The translations under genes and the position numbers were made by a program. The notes below the pieces were generated by a model that made no database searches, was not told where the DNA came from, and saw nothing but the letters and a program-made list of their open reading frames with translations. Shown here piece by piece: positions 50,950 to 61,034 of a stretch of 64,000 bases of DNA (its first letter is position 1; the number at the start of each line of letters is the position of its first letter). The DNA is from Bacteroidota bacterium (lineage in GTDB: Bacteria > Bacteroidota > Bacteroidia > Bacteroidales > Porphyromonadaceae), in the NCBI GenBank assembly GCA_023395395.1, contig JAEWZH010000005.1, forward strand, positions 23,127 through 87,126, written 5' to 3'.

Positions 50950-52509
50950 ATGAAATTTGACATGAAAAAGATATTGACTAAAGTAGGATTCGCTCTATTA
51001 CTTGGACTGCTTGTTGCATCTTGTGATATTGAGCGTGTTCCTAAAGGAAGTTTGGATGCTGGACAATCTTTAGCGTCAGTCCAAGATGCAAAAAATTGGG
51101 ACAATGGTCTCATGGCTACATTTAGAGGCAGGCATCGCTCCTCTTATGACGTGATTCAGGATAGAATGGGCGACCAACTGAATGCTTACGTAAACTTTGG
51201 AAACCGTGGAGGTTCACCTCATGGTTGGGCCTCTTTGAACTCAGGCGATTACGATCTTCGCGACGTCTATCGTGGTTACTATTCTGCGCTTAAAAACGTT
51301 AATACGGTTATTGGCAAGATTGAATCTGTCGTTACTGAAACAGACGATGACAAAGCTGTTGTGAAGCAAATAGCCGGAAATGCGCACTTCTTGAGGGCAT
51401 TTTACTATGCTAATCTAACGCTTCGTTTTGGTTACCGCTATAGCGCTGCTACAGCAGATAAGGACTTGTCTGTGCCACTAGTATTGGCATACAATCCTAT
51501 AGAAACTCCAGCTAGAGCTACCAATAAGCAGGTGTACGATCAGATTTTCGAGGATCTGCGTATCGCAAAAGAAAATCTAGCTGCTGTAAAGGGTGTAGCT
51601 ATGGCAGACTACATCACAGTGGATGCTTGTACTGCACTGGAAGCTAGGGTTAGACTCTACATGGCGGATTATCAGGGGGCATACGCTGCAGCTAAGCAAT
51701 TGGCAGACGCTACGACCTATCCACTGGTAGCTCCTACAAAGGAGAATATTGTTAAGATGTGGCGCAATGACCAATCTACTGAGGAGATTCTTCAGCTATA
51801 TATTTCTAAGCCAGATGAGCTCCCCAATACCAACGATTATTACGGCGCGAGTGTCTCTCTTGCAAACAAGGCTAAAAAGAAGATCAATACTCCTGACTGG
51901 CTCCCATCTAAGTGGATAATCGATCTATATGAGGATACCGACCTTCGTAAGAATGTCTACTTTGAGATGACTAACATTCAGTACGAAGAGACTATCTGGG
52001 ATAACCTCTATGTTATCTCTAAGTTCAAGGGTAATCCTGCTTATGCGACTGTTACAGGGGAATCATATTGGGATGCTGAATTTTTGCCAAATGGGATCAA
52101 TGCTCCAAAAGTATTCCGTGTGGCTGAGATGTATCTGATTGCTGCTGAGGCTGCATCTAAGCTTTCAGATGACACTAATGCCAAGAAGTATCTCAATGCT
52201 TTGAGAGCATCTAGAGGTCTGGCAGCTGTCGAGGCATCAGGAGACGCTTTGTTCAATGCTATCAAGGATGAGCGTACCCGTGAGCTAGCATTTGAGGGCT
52301 TCCGCCTATGGGATCTAAGAAGATGGGGTATGGATATGGTTAGACGTCAGCCACAAACTGATGCTAGCGGTAATTCTGAATTCCTATATAAGGCAATCCC
52401 ATTAAATCTTAGCATCAAGAATAATGACTTCCGCTTCATTTGGGGTATTCCTTCAAATGATATGAATACCAATCCTAACCTAAAGGGACAACAGAACCCT
52501 GGTTGGTAA
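50950..52509 (+). CDS. SusD/RagB-family lipoprotein (third pair)
   Basis: 519 aa; a second in-frame ATG at 50962 (MKKILTKVGFALLLGLLVAS) would also give a good signal peptide. The lipobox is LVASC. SusD blocks are AKNWDNGLMATFRG, AHFLRAFYYANLTLRFG, YLNALRASRGLAA and DERTRELAFEGFRLWDLRRWG. It is paralogous to the SusD at 7664-9280. It follows SusC by 5 nt, shares its codon choice and ends before a terminator at 52549. The pair stands alone without enzymes. By analogy with RagB it may bind peptides, but this is not shown by sequence. Confidence 0.93.
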   Translation: MKFDMKKILTKVGFALLLGLLVASCDIERVPKGSLDAGQSLASVQDAKNWDNGLMATFRGRHRSSYDVIQDRMGDQLNAYVNFGNRGGSPHGWASLNSGDYDLRDVYRGYYSALKNVNTVIGKIESVVTETDDDKAVVKQIAGNAHFLRAFYYANLTLRFGYRYSAATADKDLSVPLVLAYNPIETPARATNKQVYDQIFEDLRIAKENLAAVKGVAMADYITVDACTALEARVRLYMADYQGAYAAAKQLADATTYPLVAPTKENIVKMWRNDQSTEEILQLYISKPDELPNTNDYYGASVSLANKAKKKINTPDWLPSKWIIDLYEDTDLRKNVYFEMTNIQYEETIWDNLYVISKFKGNPAYATVTGESYWDAEFLPNGINAPKVFRVAEMYLIAAEAASKLSDDTNAKKYLNALRASRGLAAVEASGDALFNAIKDERTRELAFEGFRLWDLRRWGMDMVRRQPQTDASGNSEFLYKAIPLNLSIKNNDFRFIWGIPSNDMNTNPNLKGQQNPGW

Positions 52510-52548
52510 TACTCTGTAGAACCTAACTATAGGTTTGAAAATGATGAG

Positions 52549-52580
52549 GGCGAGCATCCGATGGGTGCTCGCCTTCTTTA
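52549..52580 (+). terminator. Intrinsic terminator of the third SusCD operon
   Basis: GGCGAGCA (52549-52556) pairs with TGCTCGCC (52566-52573) around a 9-nt loop and is followed by TTCTTTA on the plus strand. It lies 40 nt after the SusD stop. Confidence 0.8.
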
Positions 52581-52651
52581 TCTCTTATGGAGAACCAATA
52601 GCCTATTCCAAGAGGGGCTGTACTACCTCGGGAGGGATTGGTATAAAACAG

Positions 52652-52683
52652 ACACAGGTCGTTGCCTCGGCAACGACCTGTGT
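52652..52683 (-). terminator. Intrinsic terminator of the SDR gene
   Basis: Arms 52652-52666 and 52669-52683 are perfect 15-bp complements (ACACAGGTCGTTGCC) with a 2-nt centre. On the minus strand CTGTTTTAT follows. It lies 23 nt after the SDR stop and between convergent units, so it may work both ways. Confidence 0.82.
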
Positions 52684-52706
52684 GATACTAGAAAGTGCGA
52701 TATTTG

Positions 52707-53492
52707 CTAAAGGATGTGCTTACCGCCATCGATACGAATCGCCCAACCCATGGTATGGGCAGATACGGGGCTAGCGAGGAAAACTGTAGCCCAAGCCACC
52801 TCTTCTGGAGTAGCGTAGCGCTTGTCGTAAGAGTCCTTGGCAAAGAATGCCTCTGCCTCCTCATCGGTCTTGGTACCACCAAAAGCATTGCGACCGATAC
52901 GAACCATCATGTCGGTCTTCACTGCCGATGGTGCCACGAAGTTACAGTGGATGCCTTTACCCCCTAGTTCGGTAGCAGCGGTCTTGACCATGGCTGCCAC
53001 GGCATGCTTTGAAGCGACGTAAGCGCCCATGCCGGGGCTACCTACGTATGACCCCTCAGAGCCTATCACCACGATTGAGCCCTTGCCTGCTGTCTCCAGG
53101 TAGGGAATGACGTGTTTTAGTGTCCACAGTACCCCGAAGACATTGACGTCAAACACATTTTGATAGTTTTCTTTGGTCGCTACCTTAGTCTCTTGGTAGT
53201 CCCCATTGACCCCTGCATTGGAGATCATCGAGTAGATACTACCAAAGTCTTTGACCGCTTGGTCGATGGTCGCCTTTACTTCCTCTTCGTTGGCGACATT
53301 CATCACATATCCACGCACACGGTCAGGGTCGGGATTGCCCAACTCCTTTAGGAGAAGATCCAACTTCTCCCGGCGCGTAGAGGTCAGCGCCAGGCGTGCC
53401 CCCTCATTGAGAAAAGCTTTGGAGATAGCACTGCCGATACCGCCAGTGGCGCCAGTGATAAAGATTACCTTGTCCCTCAATTGTAAATCCAT
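52707..53492 (-). CDS. Short-chain dehydrogenase/reductase (SDR family)
   Basis: 261 aa. Cofactor-binding TGATGGIGSA (about 14-23), the NAG motif SNAGVNGDY, catalytic Ser in VVIGSEGSY and the YxxxK pair in YVASKHAV (Tyr about 158) define a classical SDR. The C-terminal FLASPVSAHTMGWAIRIDGGKHI is the usual end. It oxidises or reduces a small alcohol or ketone with NAD(P)(H); substrate not predictable. It is transcribed alone from a consensus promoter that overlaps the end of the MATE gene. Confidence 0.92.
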   Translation of the reverse strand: MDLQLRDKVIFITGATGGIGSAISKAFLNEGARLALTSTRREKLDLLLKELGNPDPDRVRGYVMNVANEEEVKATIDQAVKDFGSIYSMISNAGVNGDYQETKVATKENYQNVFDVNVFGVLWTLKHVIPYLETAGKGSIVVIGSEGSYVGSPGMGAYVASKHAVAAMVKTAATELGGKGIHCNFVAPSAVKTDMMVRIGRNAFGGTKTDEEAEAFFAKDSYDKRYATPEEVAWATVFLASPVSAHTMGWAIRIDGGKHIL

Positions 53493-53536
53493 AGTGTCTT
53501 CCTCATTTAATGATTATCTTTCCTACCACTCTCTCA

Positions 53537-53567
53537 CAAATATAACATTTCTGTCCTATTAGTCAAA
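53537..53567 (-). promoter_or_regulatory. Predicted SDR promoter
   Basis: On the minus strand TTTG (53564-53567), a 19-nt spacer and TATATTTG (53537-53544): a full consensus match. The -33 box overlaps the last codons of the MATE gene. Confidence 0.8.
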
Positions 53568-54891
53568 GTTTGTGGCGGACTTTGAGATACCATAGTCCGG
53601 CGGCAATCCCCTTGAGGATAGAGCTAATGGCGATAATCCACCATAGGGTCGTCACATCTCGGGTGATGGGGAGGAGTATCATGGCTGCGGGGATACGGAG
53701 GAGATTGCCCACGATACTGATAATGGCAGGGGGTACCGTGCGCCTAGTCCCGTAAAAGTAACCTTGACTCGTAATCTCGAGCATGCTGAAAATCTGGGGC
53801 AGTGCTTGTATCTTGAGATAAACAGCTCCTGCGGTGTAGGCAGCGGCATTTGGCACAATCAGAGCAAAAAGCTCCTTTCCCCAAAAGAAGTAAATCAAGA
53901 ACCCCAGCAGACCCACTATCAACGACAGCACTAGCGTATAGCGCACACCCATGTGGATACGGTCGGACTTCCGAGCACCGTAGTTTTGCCCCGTAAAGGC
54001 GCTCAGTGCCGTGGAGAATCCCTGAGCGGTATTCCAGCAGAGTCCTTCGAGCTGTCCTCCGGTGGTAAGGGTCATCACGCCGATATGCCCGCCGTAGAGC
54101 GATGCCACACGTCCGAGTCCTAAGTTGATAAAAGCAAATAGGCTATTGAGCAGTGCCACGGGTGTCCCGATGCGGAAGATGGCACTCGTGATGCTTTTCT
54201 CTAGGCGGGAGAGGATGGGGAAGCCCCCCAATAGTCTGTCTCGATGATGCACCTGTACCAGTAGCATCGTGAGCACCAGAGCTTGCGAGAGCACGGTAGC
54301 CCAAGCTGCACCCCGCACGCCAAGGTCAAAGACAAAGATAAGGATGGGATCAAGGAGCATATTCATCCCCAGCCCTATGGTATTGATGATAAATGGTATC
54401 TTGGAGTGCCCTGTGGCGTTGTAGGTGCCGGTATAGGAGGCAATCATGAAAATCAATGGCATCCCTAGCGAGGCGATGCGGAGATAATCTACGCTCATCC
54501 CATGGATACCCGACTCCAGTTTATAAAAACCTATCAACCCTTCAGCTCCTATACCATAGAGCAAGAGTACCGCCAACCCCAATACAAAACCAAGGGTAGA
54601 TGTATGGCTGGCATAGCTACGGGCTTCGCTCTCGCTCCCCTTGCCTAGCGCATTGGCGACGCCGACCTCAGAAGAGACTTTATTGAGCAGTGATACCGAA
54701 TTGGCAAGCCAGGTAAATACCGAGGCTGCGCCTGTCGCCGCCACCGCCTCGGGCGAAAGGCGTCCCAGCCACGCCATATCGGTGAAGCTGTAAAGCATCT
54801 GCACGAAAGAAGTACCGAGGATAGGGAGCGATAGTTGCACCAATTGGCGAGCTATAGGTCCGTGAGTAAGATCTTTGGTTTGGCGTTGCAT
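53563..54891 (-). CDS. MATE-family multidrug/toxin efflux transporter
   Basis: 442 aa with about 12 predicted membrane helices. Family marks are QLSLPILGTSFVQMLYSFTDMAWLGRL at the start in two adjoining blocks, the mid-protein repeat with AFTGQNYGARK, and GYFYGTRRTVPPAIISIVGN. It exports cationic compounds in exchange for Na+ or H+. It lies 33 nt behind rlmN and is the last gene of that operon. Confidence 0.93.
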   Translation of the reverse strand: MQRQTKDLTHGPIARQLVQLSLPILGTSFVQMLYSFTDMAWLGRLSPEAVAATGAASVFTWLANSVSLLNKVSSEVGVANALGKGSESEARSYASHTSTLGFVLGLAVLLLYGIGAEGLIGFYKLESGIHGMSVDYLRIASLGMPLIFMIASYTGTYNATGHSKIPFIINTIGLGMNMLLDPILIFVFDLGVRGAAWATVLSQALVLTMLLVQVHHRDRLLGGFPILSRLEKSITSAIFRIGTPVALLNSLFAFINLGLGRVASLYGGHIGVMTLTTGGQLEGLCWNTAQGFSTALSAFTGQNYGARKSDRIHMGVRYTLVLSLIVGLLGFLIYFFWGKELFALIVPNAAAYTAGAVYLKIQALPQIFSMLEITSQGYFYGTRRTVPPAIISIVGNLLRIPAAMILLPITRDVTTLWWIIAISSILKGIAAGLWYLKVRHKL

Positions 54892-54924
54892 TGCAGTTGG
54901 GTGAGAAATAGAGGAGGCTCGAGG

Positions 54925-55956
54925 TTATTGACCTTTCGAGCCCTTTTCGGTAGATAGCATCCCACACGCTGCCGATATATCTTCACCACGAGAGCGACGA
55001 GTGGTGGTACGAAGTCCACGGCTATTGAGCTGCTCCTCAAACCACTCGACTTTCTCTGCACTTGGGGTATGATAAGGGATACCCGGGATAGCGTGGTAGC
55101 GTATGAGATTGACCCGACAATCCAAGGGTCTCAGTAGAGCAATCAATCGCTCGGCATGTAGCTTGCTATCATTGATACCTTCAAATAGGATGTACTCAAA
55201 GGAGAGCCGACGCTGACCCGAGAAGTCGTACGCTTTGAGCGTATCGATGACGGTGCTGATGGGGAAGGCTTTCTCCACGGGCATCAGGGCAAGGCGCTCC
55301 TCAGGGATAGCGTTGTGGATACTGATGGCGACGTGTACGCTCTGTTCGTCGAGGAGCTGTTTTAGCCTCTCCCTTACCCCGATGGTACTGACCGTGATGC
55401 GCTTGGGACTCCATGCAAAGCCGTAATCGGAGGTGAGAATCTCGATGACTTGAGCCACTGCAGGGTAATTGTCCAGCGGTTCGCCCATCCCCATAAATAC
55501 CATATTGGTCAGTTCATCCGTATGAGGGATACTGAGTACCTGATTGATAATATCGGCACTAGAGAGATTGGCAAGCCATCCCATCTTGCCCGTGGCACAG
55601 AAAGAGCAATTCATCTTGCACCCTACCTGACTACTCACACAGAGTGTGGCACGGTCACCCTCGGGGATGTAAACGGTCTCAAACTGTCGCTCAGTATCTG
55701 CGAGAAGCGGGAAGAGATATTTCTCTGTACCGTCTGCCGAAGTCTGGGTAAGCGTGGGGGCAGTGCGCCCGATGATGTATTGCTCTGAAAGCTTTTGTCT
55801 CAGTTCCTTGGGCAGATTGGTCATCTCCTCAAAAGAGGTCGCCCTCTTTTGATAGAGCCATTCGGCTATTTGCCGTCCACGAAATCGGGGTTGTCCCAAG
55901 CCCTTCACCAGCTCTTCGAGCTGGGCGAGGGTCATACCTAGTATTGCATTCATCAT
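54925..55956 (-). CDS. rlmN: 23S rRNA (adenine-2503-C2)/tRNA methyltransferase RlmN
   Basis: 343 aa from ATG at 55956, which overlaps the stop of the upstream helicase (ATGA); an in-frame start further up at 55998 would lie inside the helicase gene. The radical-SAM cluster CKMNCSFCATG, the GMGEPLDNY block, and the C-terminal SAACGML with the second catalytic Cys define RlmN. The HhH-like N-terminal region has GQPRFRGRQIAEWLY. It methylates A2503 of 23S rRNA and A37 of some tRNAs. Confidence 0.95.
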   Translation of the reverse strand: MMNAILGMTLAQLEELVKGLGQPRFRGRQIAEWLYQKRATSFEEMTNLPKELRQKLSEQYIIGRTAPTLTQTSADGTEKYLFPLLADTERQFETVYIPEGDRATLCVSSQVGCKMNCSFCATGKMGWLANLSSADIINQVLSIPHTDELTNMVFMGMGEPLDNYPAVAQVIEILTSDYGFAWSPKRITVSTIGVRERLKQLLDEQSVHVAISIHNAIPEERLALMPVEKAFPISTVIDTLKAYDFSGQRRLSFEYILFEGINDSKLHAERLIALLRPLDCRVNLIRYHAIPGIPYHTPSAEKVEWFEEQLNSRGLRTTTRRSRGEDISAACGMLSTEKGSKGQ

Positions 55957-58900
55957 TGGTCTGTTCTTACTTCCTGTATCTGCTCTTTCTGGTGCCAATA
56001 CCAGATATAGCCACGTACACTATAGCCCATCTCTCGGAGTAGCTCCATATAGTCCATCACCTGGGCACGATGCTCGAGGAGCGGTTGGGCAAACTTAAAG
56101 TCAATCACCGTCGCCTCCTTACCCTCGAGAATCAGCCTATCGGGGCGGTATAGCCCCTTTGGCGCTCCTATATTTTGTTCGACTAAAATCATTCGACCCT
56201 CCGTGGGGGTAAACCAGGACTTGATCAAAGGGACTTGAATGGCTTGGTCAAAGTGTGCCAATATCTCGCTCTCGTCCTTTCGCCCAAGTCGTTGGATCGC
56301 TACGTGAAACTGCTCTGGGGTGAGCGCCCTAGCCATAGCATCGTGCATAGTGATACCGTAGCGAGCACTCTCGCTCACGGTTTTGGAGACCCTGAGCGGA
56401 GGGATACCGGTAAAAGCTCTACCGTAGTTAGGTCTTAGGATTAGAGGTTCGTTGTGCTCTCTGGCCAATGCTCGCTTAGAAGTCTTTTGTCCAAACTCCC
56501 ACACATCACCCTCATTTCGGATGTCTGTCACTGCGTTGAGACGGTCATAGAGGATATTGGCGATGTTGCTGGAGCCACTACCCTTATGATCTGTGAAGAT
56601 GTAAAGCCTATGGATAGGACGAGTAAAGGCGACATAGAGCAGATTGAGCTGGTCGAGGTAGATATCCTCAAGTATCTCGTTGTATCTACGGTTCAGAAGC
56701 GAATTGAGGTTTGCCTTGCTCGGTTTGCCATCGAAGAGGTAAAAGTCGAGCGGAGCTTGGAGAAATCCCTCGGGCAACTCACCCTTGTCCAGCACCTCAA
56801 TCATAGGGGTATTGGTCTTGTAGTACTGCCACCCCACATACGGCATAATGACAATCGGAAACTCCAGCCCCTTCGCCTTGTGTATGGTGATAATCTTGAT
56901 TTTGTCCGTTGTCTCGCCCCCCATCGCTATCTGCTTCTTGATACCGATACGTTGCCACCAGTCACTGAACTGTCGAAAGGTAGCGATATTGCTCTGCGTA
57001 TACTCGAGGAGCAGGTCGAGGAAAGCATTGACATACAGCTCTTCGCCCTCCGGCACCTCCACCTCCCGGAGCACCTTATGAGCTACCTCGAGGAGCGATC
57101 GCCCACCACCCGCTATCTGCTGTAGTCGCTGCTGTTGCTCCACCCCAAGCATGATGCAGGCGACCTCATAGAGGGTCTGGTAGTTGGTATTACTCGGGTC
57201 GCTGAGTAGCTGGAATAGCGAAGTGAGCAACCGCACCACCCGGGCATTATTAATCACCAAGGCTTCGTCAGAAAGAAAAGAGAAGTAGTGACGCTCCTCT
57301 TCGTTTGCCGAATGGGCAAAGTCTGACAGCATCTCAGCGATGGCAATCGCTTCCTTATTCTTACGCACGAGGAAAGCGATATCTCCTGCCTGATACCCTT
57401 CATCCCTCTGGAGGGTCACAATCGTCTCTCTCAGTCTCGCCCTCAGTTCTTCGTCTCCACTTTTCTCGGGGATATATTCGAAGCGGACATATCCTCTCTC
57501 CGCACCCTCAGGATATTGTTTGCCCTGCTTGACCTCCTTCTCCACTTCAGGCTTGTAGATTTTTTCGTAGCCTCTTGCAGGCATCGACCCCTCGGTGTGG
57601 GTGGTGAACTGATAGCAATCGTAGAAGAATTGGTTGTTAAACTCCACGATATTATGGTCGCTTCGCCAGTTGTCTTCAAGAGACTTGGTGGTTATCTGCT
57701 GGTCAAATCCGGGGTCGCTCTCCACGCCGCTATTGAGTAGTGAACTATCGGTGCCGCGCCAGCGATAGACGCTCTGTTTGACATCGCCCACGATGAAGCT
57801 CTCCAACGACCCTCCATTACTGTCATTTTGAGCTATGGCATCGAGCAGCAGCGAACGGAAGTTGTCCCACTGTATACCACTCGTGTCCTGAAACTCATCA
57901 ATCATATAGTGCCGAATAAGCCCTCCCACTTTTTCGTAAATAAAGGGTGTCGAGGCACCGGCGATTACCCTATCGAGAAGCAGATTGACCTCGTCTATCA
58001 ATAGCACATTGTGCTCCTCCTGATAGCGTTTGACCGCCTCCTGTAGCCCTTTGAATAGAGGCAATAGATTCAAATGCGCCGAAAGAATGTCGATGAGCTG
58101 TAAGGTCTGCCAATGAGCATCTATCGCCTCATCTGCAGATTGCAAGAGCTCCCGCACGGTCTCCTGCTCTGCGAGTAGGATATCGGCAGCTTCTTGATTT
58201 TGCGTACTACCGGGCAAGATGAAGTTGGGCTTATTGAGGTTTACTTTATTGTGGTATATCTTCTTATCAGGATTTACGTACTTTCCCTTCAGTATTCCAT
58301 CCAAGCCTTTGTTGTATAGATTCTGGAGGAATCCCCCTTTTTGTGCGCTATACTGCAAGATATCCTTATGCTCCTCCAGCCACTCCCAAAGCCGTCCAAA
58401 AGAGTCCTCCATCGAATCCAGCACCGCCGTACGCTTCGCCTTCAGTTCGTCCATCGCCACTTGCACCCTCTTGGCATCAAACTGAGTCAGATCTCGTCCC
58501 TTGGTATTCGGGTTGTAGAGTAGTTTCTTTGCCAGCTCCACCACCTTTTCCCTCAGATCCATGCGCTCTCCCTCCTCCACTTTGTCTTTCAGGAGTCGCT
58601 CAATCCACTCCATCTCTTCGCCATCTAGGCGCATCAGGAGCTGATCCACCGATAGCTCGATGACTCCATCCCTATCCAGCTCTACATCAGCACTAACATT
58701 TGCACCTGACTGTATCAGCTCATAAGTAAAGCTCCGCACCACTTCTTGGAAAAACGAATCTATCGTCTGTACCCTCAGAGAATCGTAATCGAGCAAAATC
58801 TGCTCCAGCACCTGCTTTGCTTTAGCCCCCAGTGCTCCACCTTTTTCGGCATGCGCCCTAAGCTCTCGCACGATACGCTCACGAAGCTCCGTAGTCGCCT

Positions 58901-59036
58901 TATTGGTAAATGTCGCTACCAAGATACGCCTATAGGCATCGCGCTCCTCGCTCTGCAACAGCAGCTCCAGATACTCCCGAACCAAGGTATAAGTCTTGCC
59001 GCTACCTGCCGATGCCTTGTAAATCGTCAGCCCCAT
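55953..59036 (-). CDS. AddA-like UvrD-family helicase with C-terminal nuclease domain
   Basis: 1027 aa. Walker A is ASAGSGKTYTL (about 9-19), Walker B YMIDEFQDTSGIQWDNF (about 380), with later motifs TIHKAKGLEFPIVI and LNLLYVAFTRP. The C-terminal part ends in a PD-(D/E)XK-type site (YRPDRLILEGKEATVIDFKF). This is the AddA layout: ATP-dependent unwinding and trimming of double-strand breaks before RecA loading. AddB is not next to it, unlike in many genomes. It lies 7 nt behind the SUI1-like gene and overlaps rlmN by 4 nt. Confidence 0.9.
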   Translation of the reverse strand: MGLTIYKASAGSGKTYTLVREYLELLLQSEERDAYRRILVATFTNKATTELRERIVRELRAHAEKGGALGAKAKQVLEQILLDYDSLRVQTIDSFFQEVVRSFTYELIQSGANVSADVELDRDGVIELSVDQLLMRLDGEEMEWIERLLKDKVEEGERMDLREKVVELAKKLLYNPNTKGRDLTQFDAKRVQVAMDELKAKRTAVLDSMEDSFGRLWEWLEEHKDILQYSAQKGGFLQNLYNKGLDGILKGKYVNPDKKIYHNKVNLNKPNFILPGSTQNQEAADILLAEQETVRELLQSADEAIDAHWQTLQLIDILSAHLNLLPLFKGLQEAVKRYQEEHNVLLIDEVNLLLDRVIAGASTPFIYEKVGGLIRHYMIDEFQDTSGIQWDNFRSLLLDAIAQNDSNGGSLESFIVGDVKQSVYRWRGTDSSLLNSGVESDPGFDQQITTKSLEDNWRSDHNIVEFNNQFFYDCYQFTTHTEGSMPARGYEKIYKPEVEKEVKQGKQYPEGAERGYVRFEYIPEKSGDEELRARLRETIVTLQRDEGYQAGDIAFLVRKNKEAIAIAEMLSDFAHSANEEERHYFSFLSDEALVINNARVVRLLTSLFQLLSDPSNTNYQTLYEVACIMLGVEQQQRLQQIAGGGRSLLEVAHKVLREVEVPEGEELYVNAFLDLLLEYTQSNIATFRQFSDWWQRIGIKKQIAMGGETTDKIKIITIHKAKGLEFPIVIMPYVGWQYYKTNTPMIEVLDKGELPEGFLQAPLDFYLFDGKPSKANLNSLLNRRYNEILEDIYLDQLNLLYVAFTRPIHRLYIFTDHKGSGSSNIANILYDRLNAVTDIRNEGDVWEFGQKTSKRALAREHNEPLILRPNYGRAFTGIPPLRVSKTVSESARYGITMHDAMARALTPEQFHVAIQRLGRKDESEILAHFDQAIQVPLIKSWFTPTEGRMILVEQNIGAPKGLYRPDRLILEGKEATVIDFKFAQPLLEHRAQVMDYMELLREMGYSVRGYIWYWHQKEQIQEVRTDQ

Positions 59037-59043
59037 AGCACAG

Positions 59044-59379
59044 TCACCTCCGCTTACTCCTGCTGTATCCCCATTCTATCAGCAGACTATGCACACGCTC
59101 CACGAGCTCCCCCTGAATGATGATTTCACCATCCTTGGCACTTCCTCCGACACCACAAGCGACCTTTAGGCGCTTCCCCAGCTCCTGAAGGTCGCTATCA
59201 TTGCCGATGAACCCCTCTACGAGGGTCACCATCTTGCCCTTGCGTCCCTTATTGTCACGGCGGACGACCAGACGCTGATCAGCGGGCAGAGCGGTCTCAA
59301 CCTCCTCCACCTCATTGAGCTGCTCCATCAGGTCGGCATTGGTAGAGAAGACCATACCGCCCCACTTCTTCTTACTCAC
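59044..59379 (-). CDS. SUI1/YciH-type translation initiation factor-like protein
   Basis: 111 aa. A short N-terminal extension is followed by an eIF1/SUI1 domain: LVVRRDNKGRKGKMVTLVEGF, LQELGKRLKVACGVGGSAKD and GEIIIQGELVERV. Bacterial YciH homologues affect start-codon fidelity in translation; the exact role is unsettled. Its ATG overlaps the stop of the S41 protease gene by 4 nt. Confidence 0.92.
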   Translation of the reverse strand: MSKKKWGGMVFSTNADLMEQLNEVEEVETALPADQRLVVRRDNKGRKGKMVTLVEGFIGNDSDLQELGKRLKVACGVGGSAKDGEIIIQGELVERVHSLLIEWGYSRSKRR

Positions 59380-61034
59380 TTCTTATCGCCTTTTAGGATA
59401 CCACTATACTTCGCTCTATCCGTCAAAACCTCCAAAGCGCCCTTCATCGTCGGGTCGGTCTCCAAGGTCACTGCATACTGCCCTTCCTGACCAAAATAGT
59501 GCTGAGCCAGCATGCCGCGCATCATCCGCTTTGCCTGCTCACGGCTCGATGCCATATCCCTGCGTAGCGAAGGGGTCAGCAGCTCCTTGAGCTTATCAAA
59601 AGTCTCTTTGGTCACAGCCTTGTACCCTTCATACTCTGCCAGTCGCTCCACAGCCACGAGGGCTTCCTTGCTCATCTCGCCGTACTCAAACTCACTTCCC
59701 TCCAGATAGGTAATGAAGCGCTCCATCTCCTCCTCGGAAATCACCACCTCCGAGAGCTTGGCGATGGTTGGACGCTCGAGGTAGAGCTGATTGACAAATT
59801 CAAAGAGCCTACCCTGATTATTCATCGCATATACGATGGCATCCATCGTCTCACCCTCTATCTCGATGTCCGGACGGATGCCACCACCGTCACGCACCTC
59901 TCTGCCCCCTACGGTCTTGAAGACCTGCGTGAGGCTGTCAGGCACCGCAGCTACCGAACCATCTGGATTGCGATGCGAATAATCGAGCTGTTGGATACAC
60001 CTCCCACTTGGGATATGGTAGCGAGAAATAGTCACCTTGAGAATACCATCATAAGGCACTGGCAACGGACTCTGCACCAAGCCCTTGCCAAAGCTCTTGG
60101 AACCCACCAATACTGCCCTGTCGAGGTCTTGGAGCGCACCTGCTACAATCTCACTAGAGGAAGCACTACCACCATTGATCATCACCACGAGTGGCATATC
60201 GAGTGCGATAGGCTCTTTTTCCGTAAAATATTCCTGAGAGGTCTGTGGCAAACGCCCTTTGGTGTAGAGAACCTTTGTGCCCTTAGGGACAAACATACTG
60301 AGGATATCGATGGCGCCCTCCATCACACCACCGCCATTGCTACGGAGGTCGAGAATCAACCCCTTCATCTTACCCTCCTTATTCAATTCGTTGTAGGCTC
60401 GCTTCACATCTTCGGCACTGCGGGTAGTGAAGCTGGCAAGCCTGATGTAGCCGATATTGCCCTCATACATACCCTTATACACCACCTGATCCATCACCAC
60501 ACTACCACGGACGATAGTCATCTCTTCGGGCTCCGACTTCCCGAGTTTCCGTACCTTTACCTTTACGGTAGTCCCCACAGGTCCCTTGAGTTTGCTGCTC
60601 ACTGTCGTAGGCGTACCGGGCACTACACTCACTCCATCAATCTCAAGAAAAGCATCACCCATACGCAATCCGGCTCGCTCTGCTGGACTACCGGGCATGG
60701 GGTATTGCACGTAGACTGTACTATCCACCAACTGGATATAGGCGCCGATACCGGCGTACTCACCGGTCGTCATCACCTGAAAATCCTCAGCTTCCATCTC
60801 GGGAATATACTCGGTATAGGGATCCAACTGACTGAGCATCGAATTGATACCCCTCATACTTATCTTCTGCACATCGATGGTATCGACATAGTAGCTCGAA
60901 GCTCCTGCCAGCACAGAGGTAAATATCTCTTGAGCCCTACCTACCTGTTGCTGCACTTTATTATTTTGGGTCTGCGCCACCGCTCCAAACGGCAGTAGCA
61001 GCATCCATCCTATCACAATCGATTTAACGCTCAT
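59376..61034 (-). CDS. S41 carboxy-terminal processing protease (CtpA-like)
   Basis: 552 aa with signal peptide (cleavage near AVA-QTQ). A PDZ domain (about 90-170, VQYPMPGSPAERAGLRMGDA) is followed by the S41 core with GYIRLASF, LDLRSNGGGVM, catalytic Ser in INGGSASSSEIVAGAL and Lys in GSKSFGKGLVQ. A helical C-terminal domain of about 170 residues follows. The family cuts misfolded or precursor proteins in the periplasm. It is the first gene of a five-gene operon (S41, SUI1, AddA-like, RlmN, MATE). A TAGATTTG box lies 32 nt upstream at 61066-61073. Confidence 0.93.
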   Translation of the reverse strand: MSVKSIVIGWMLLLPFGAVAQTQNNKVQQQVGRAQEIFTSVLAGASSYYVDTIDVQKISMRGINSMLSQLDPYTEYIPEMEAEDFQVMTTGEYAGIGAYIQLVDSTVYVQYPMPGSPAERAGLRMGDAFLEIDGVSVVPGTPTTVSSKLKGPVGTTVKVKVRKLGKSEPEEMTIVRGSVVMDQVVYKGMYEGNIGYIRLASFTTRSAEDVKRAYNELNKEGKMKGLILDLRSNGGGVMEGAIDILSMFVPKGTKVLYTKGRLPQTSQEYFTEKEPIALDMPLVVMINGGSASSSEIVAGALQDLDRAVLVGSKSFGKGLVQSPLPVPYDGILKVTISRYHIPSGRCIQQLDYSHRNPDGSVAAVPDSLTQVFKTVGGREVRDGGGIRPDIEIEGETMDAIVYAMNNQGRLFEFVNQLYLERPTIAKLSEVVISEEEMERFITYLEGSEFEYGEMSKEALVAVERLAEYEGYKAVTKETFDKLKELLTPSLRRDMASSREQAKRMMRGMLAQHYFGQEGQYAVTLETDPTMKGALEVLTDRAKYSGILKGDKK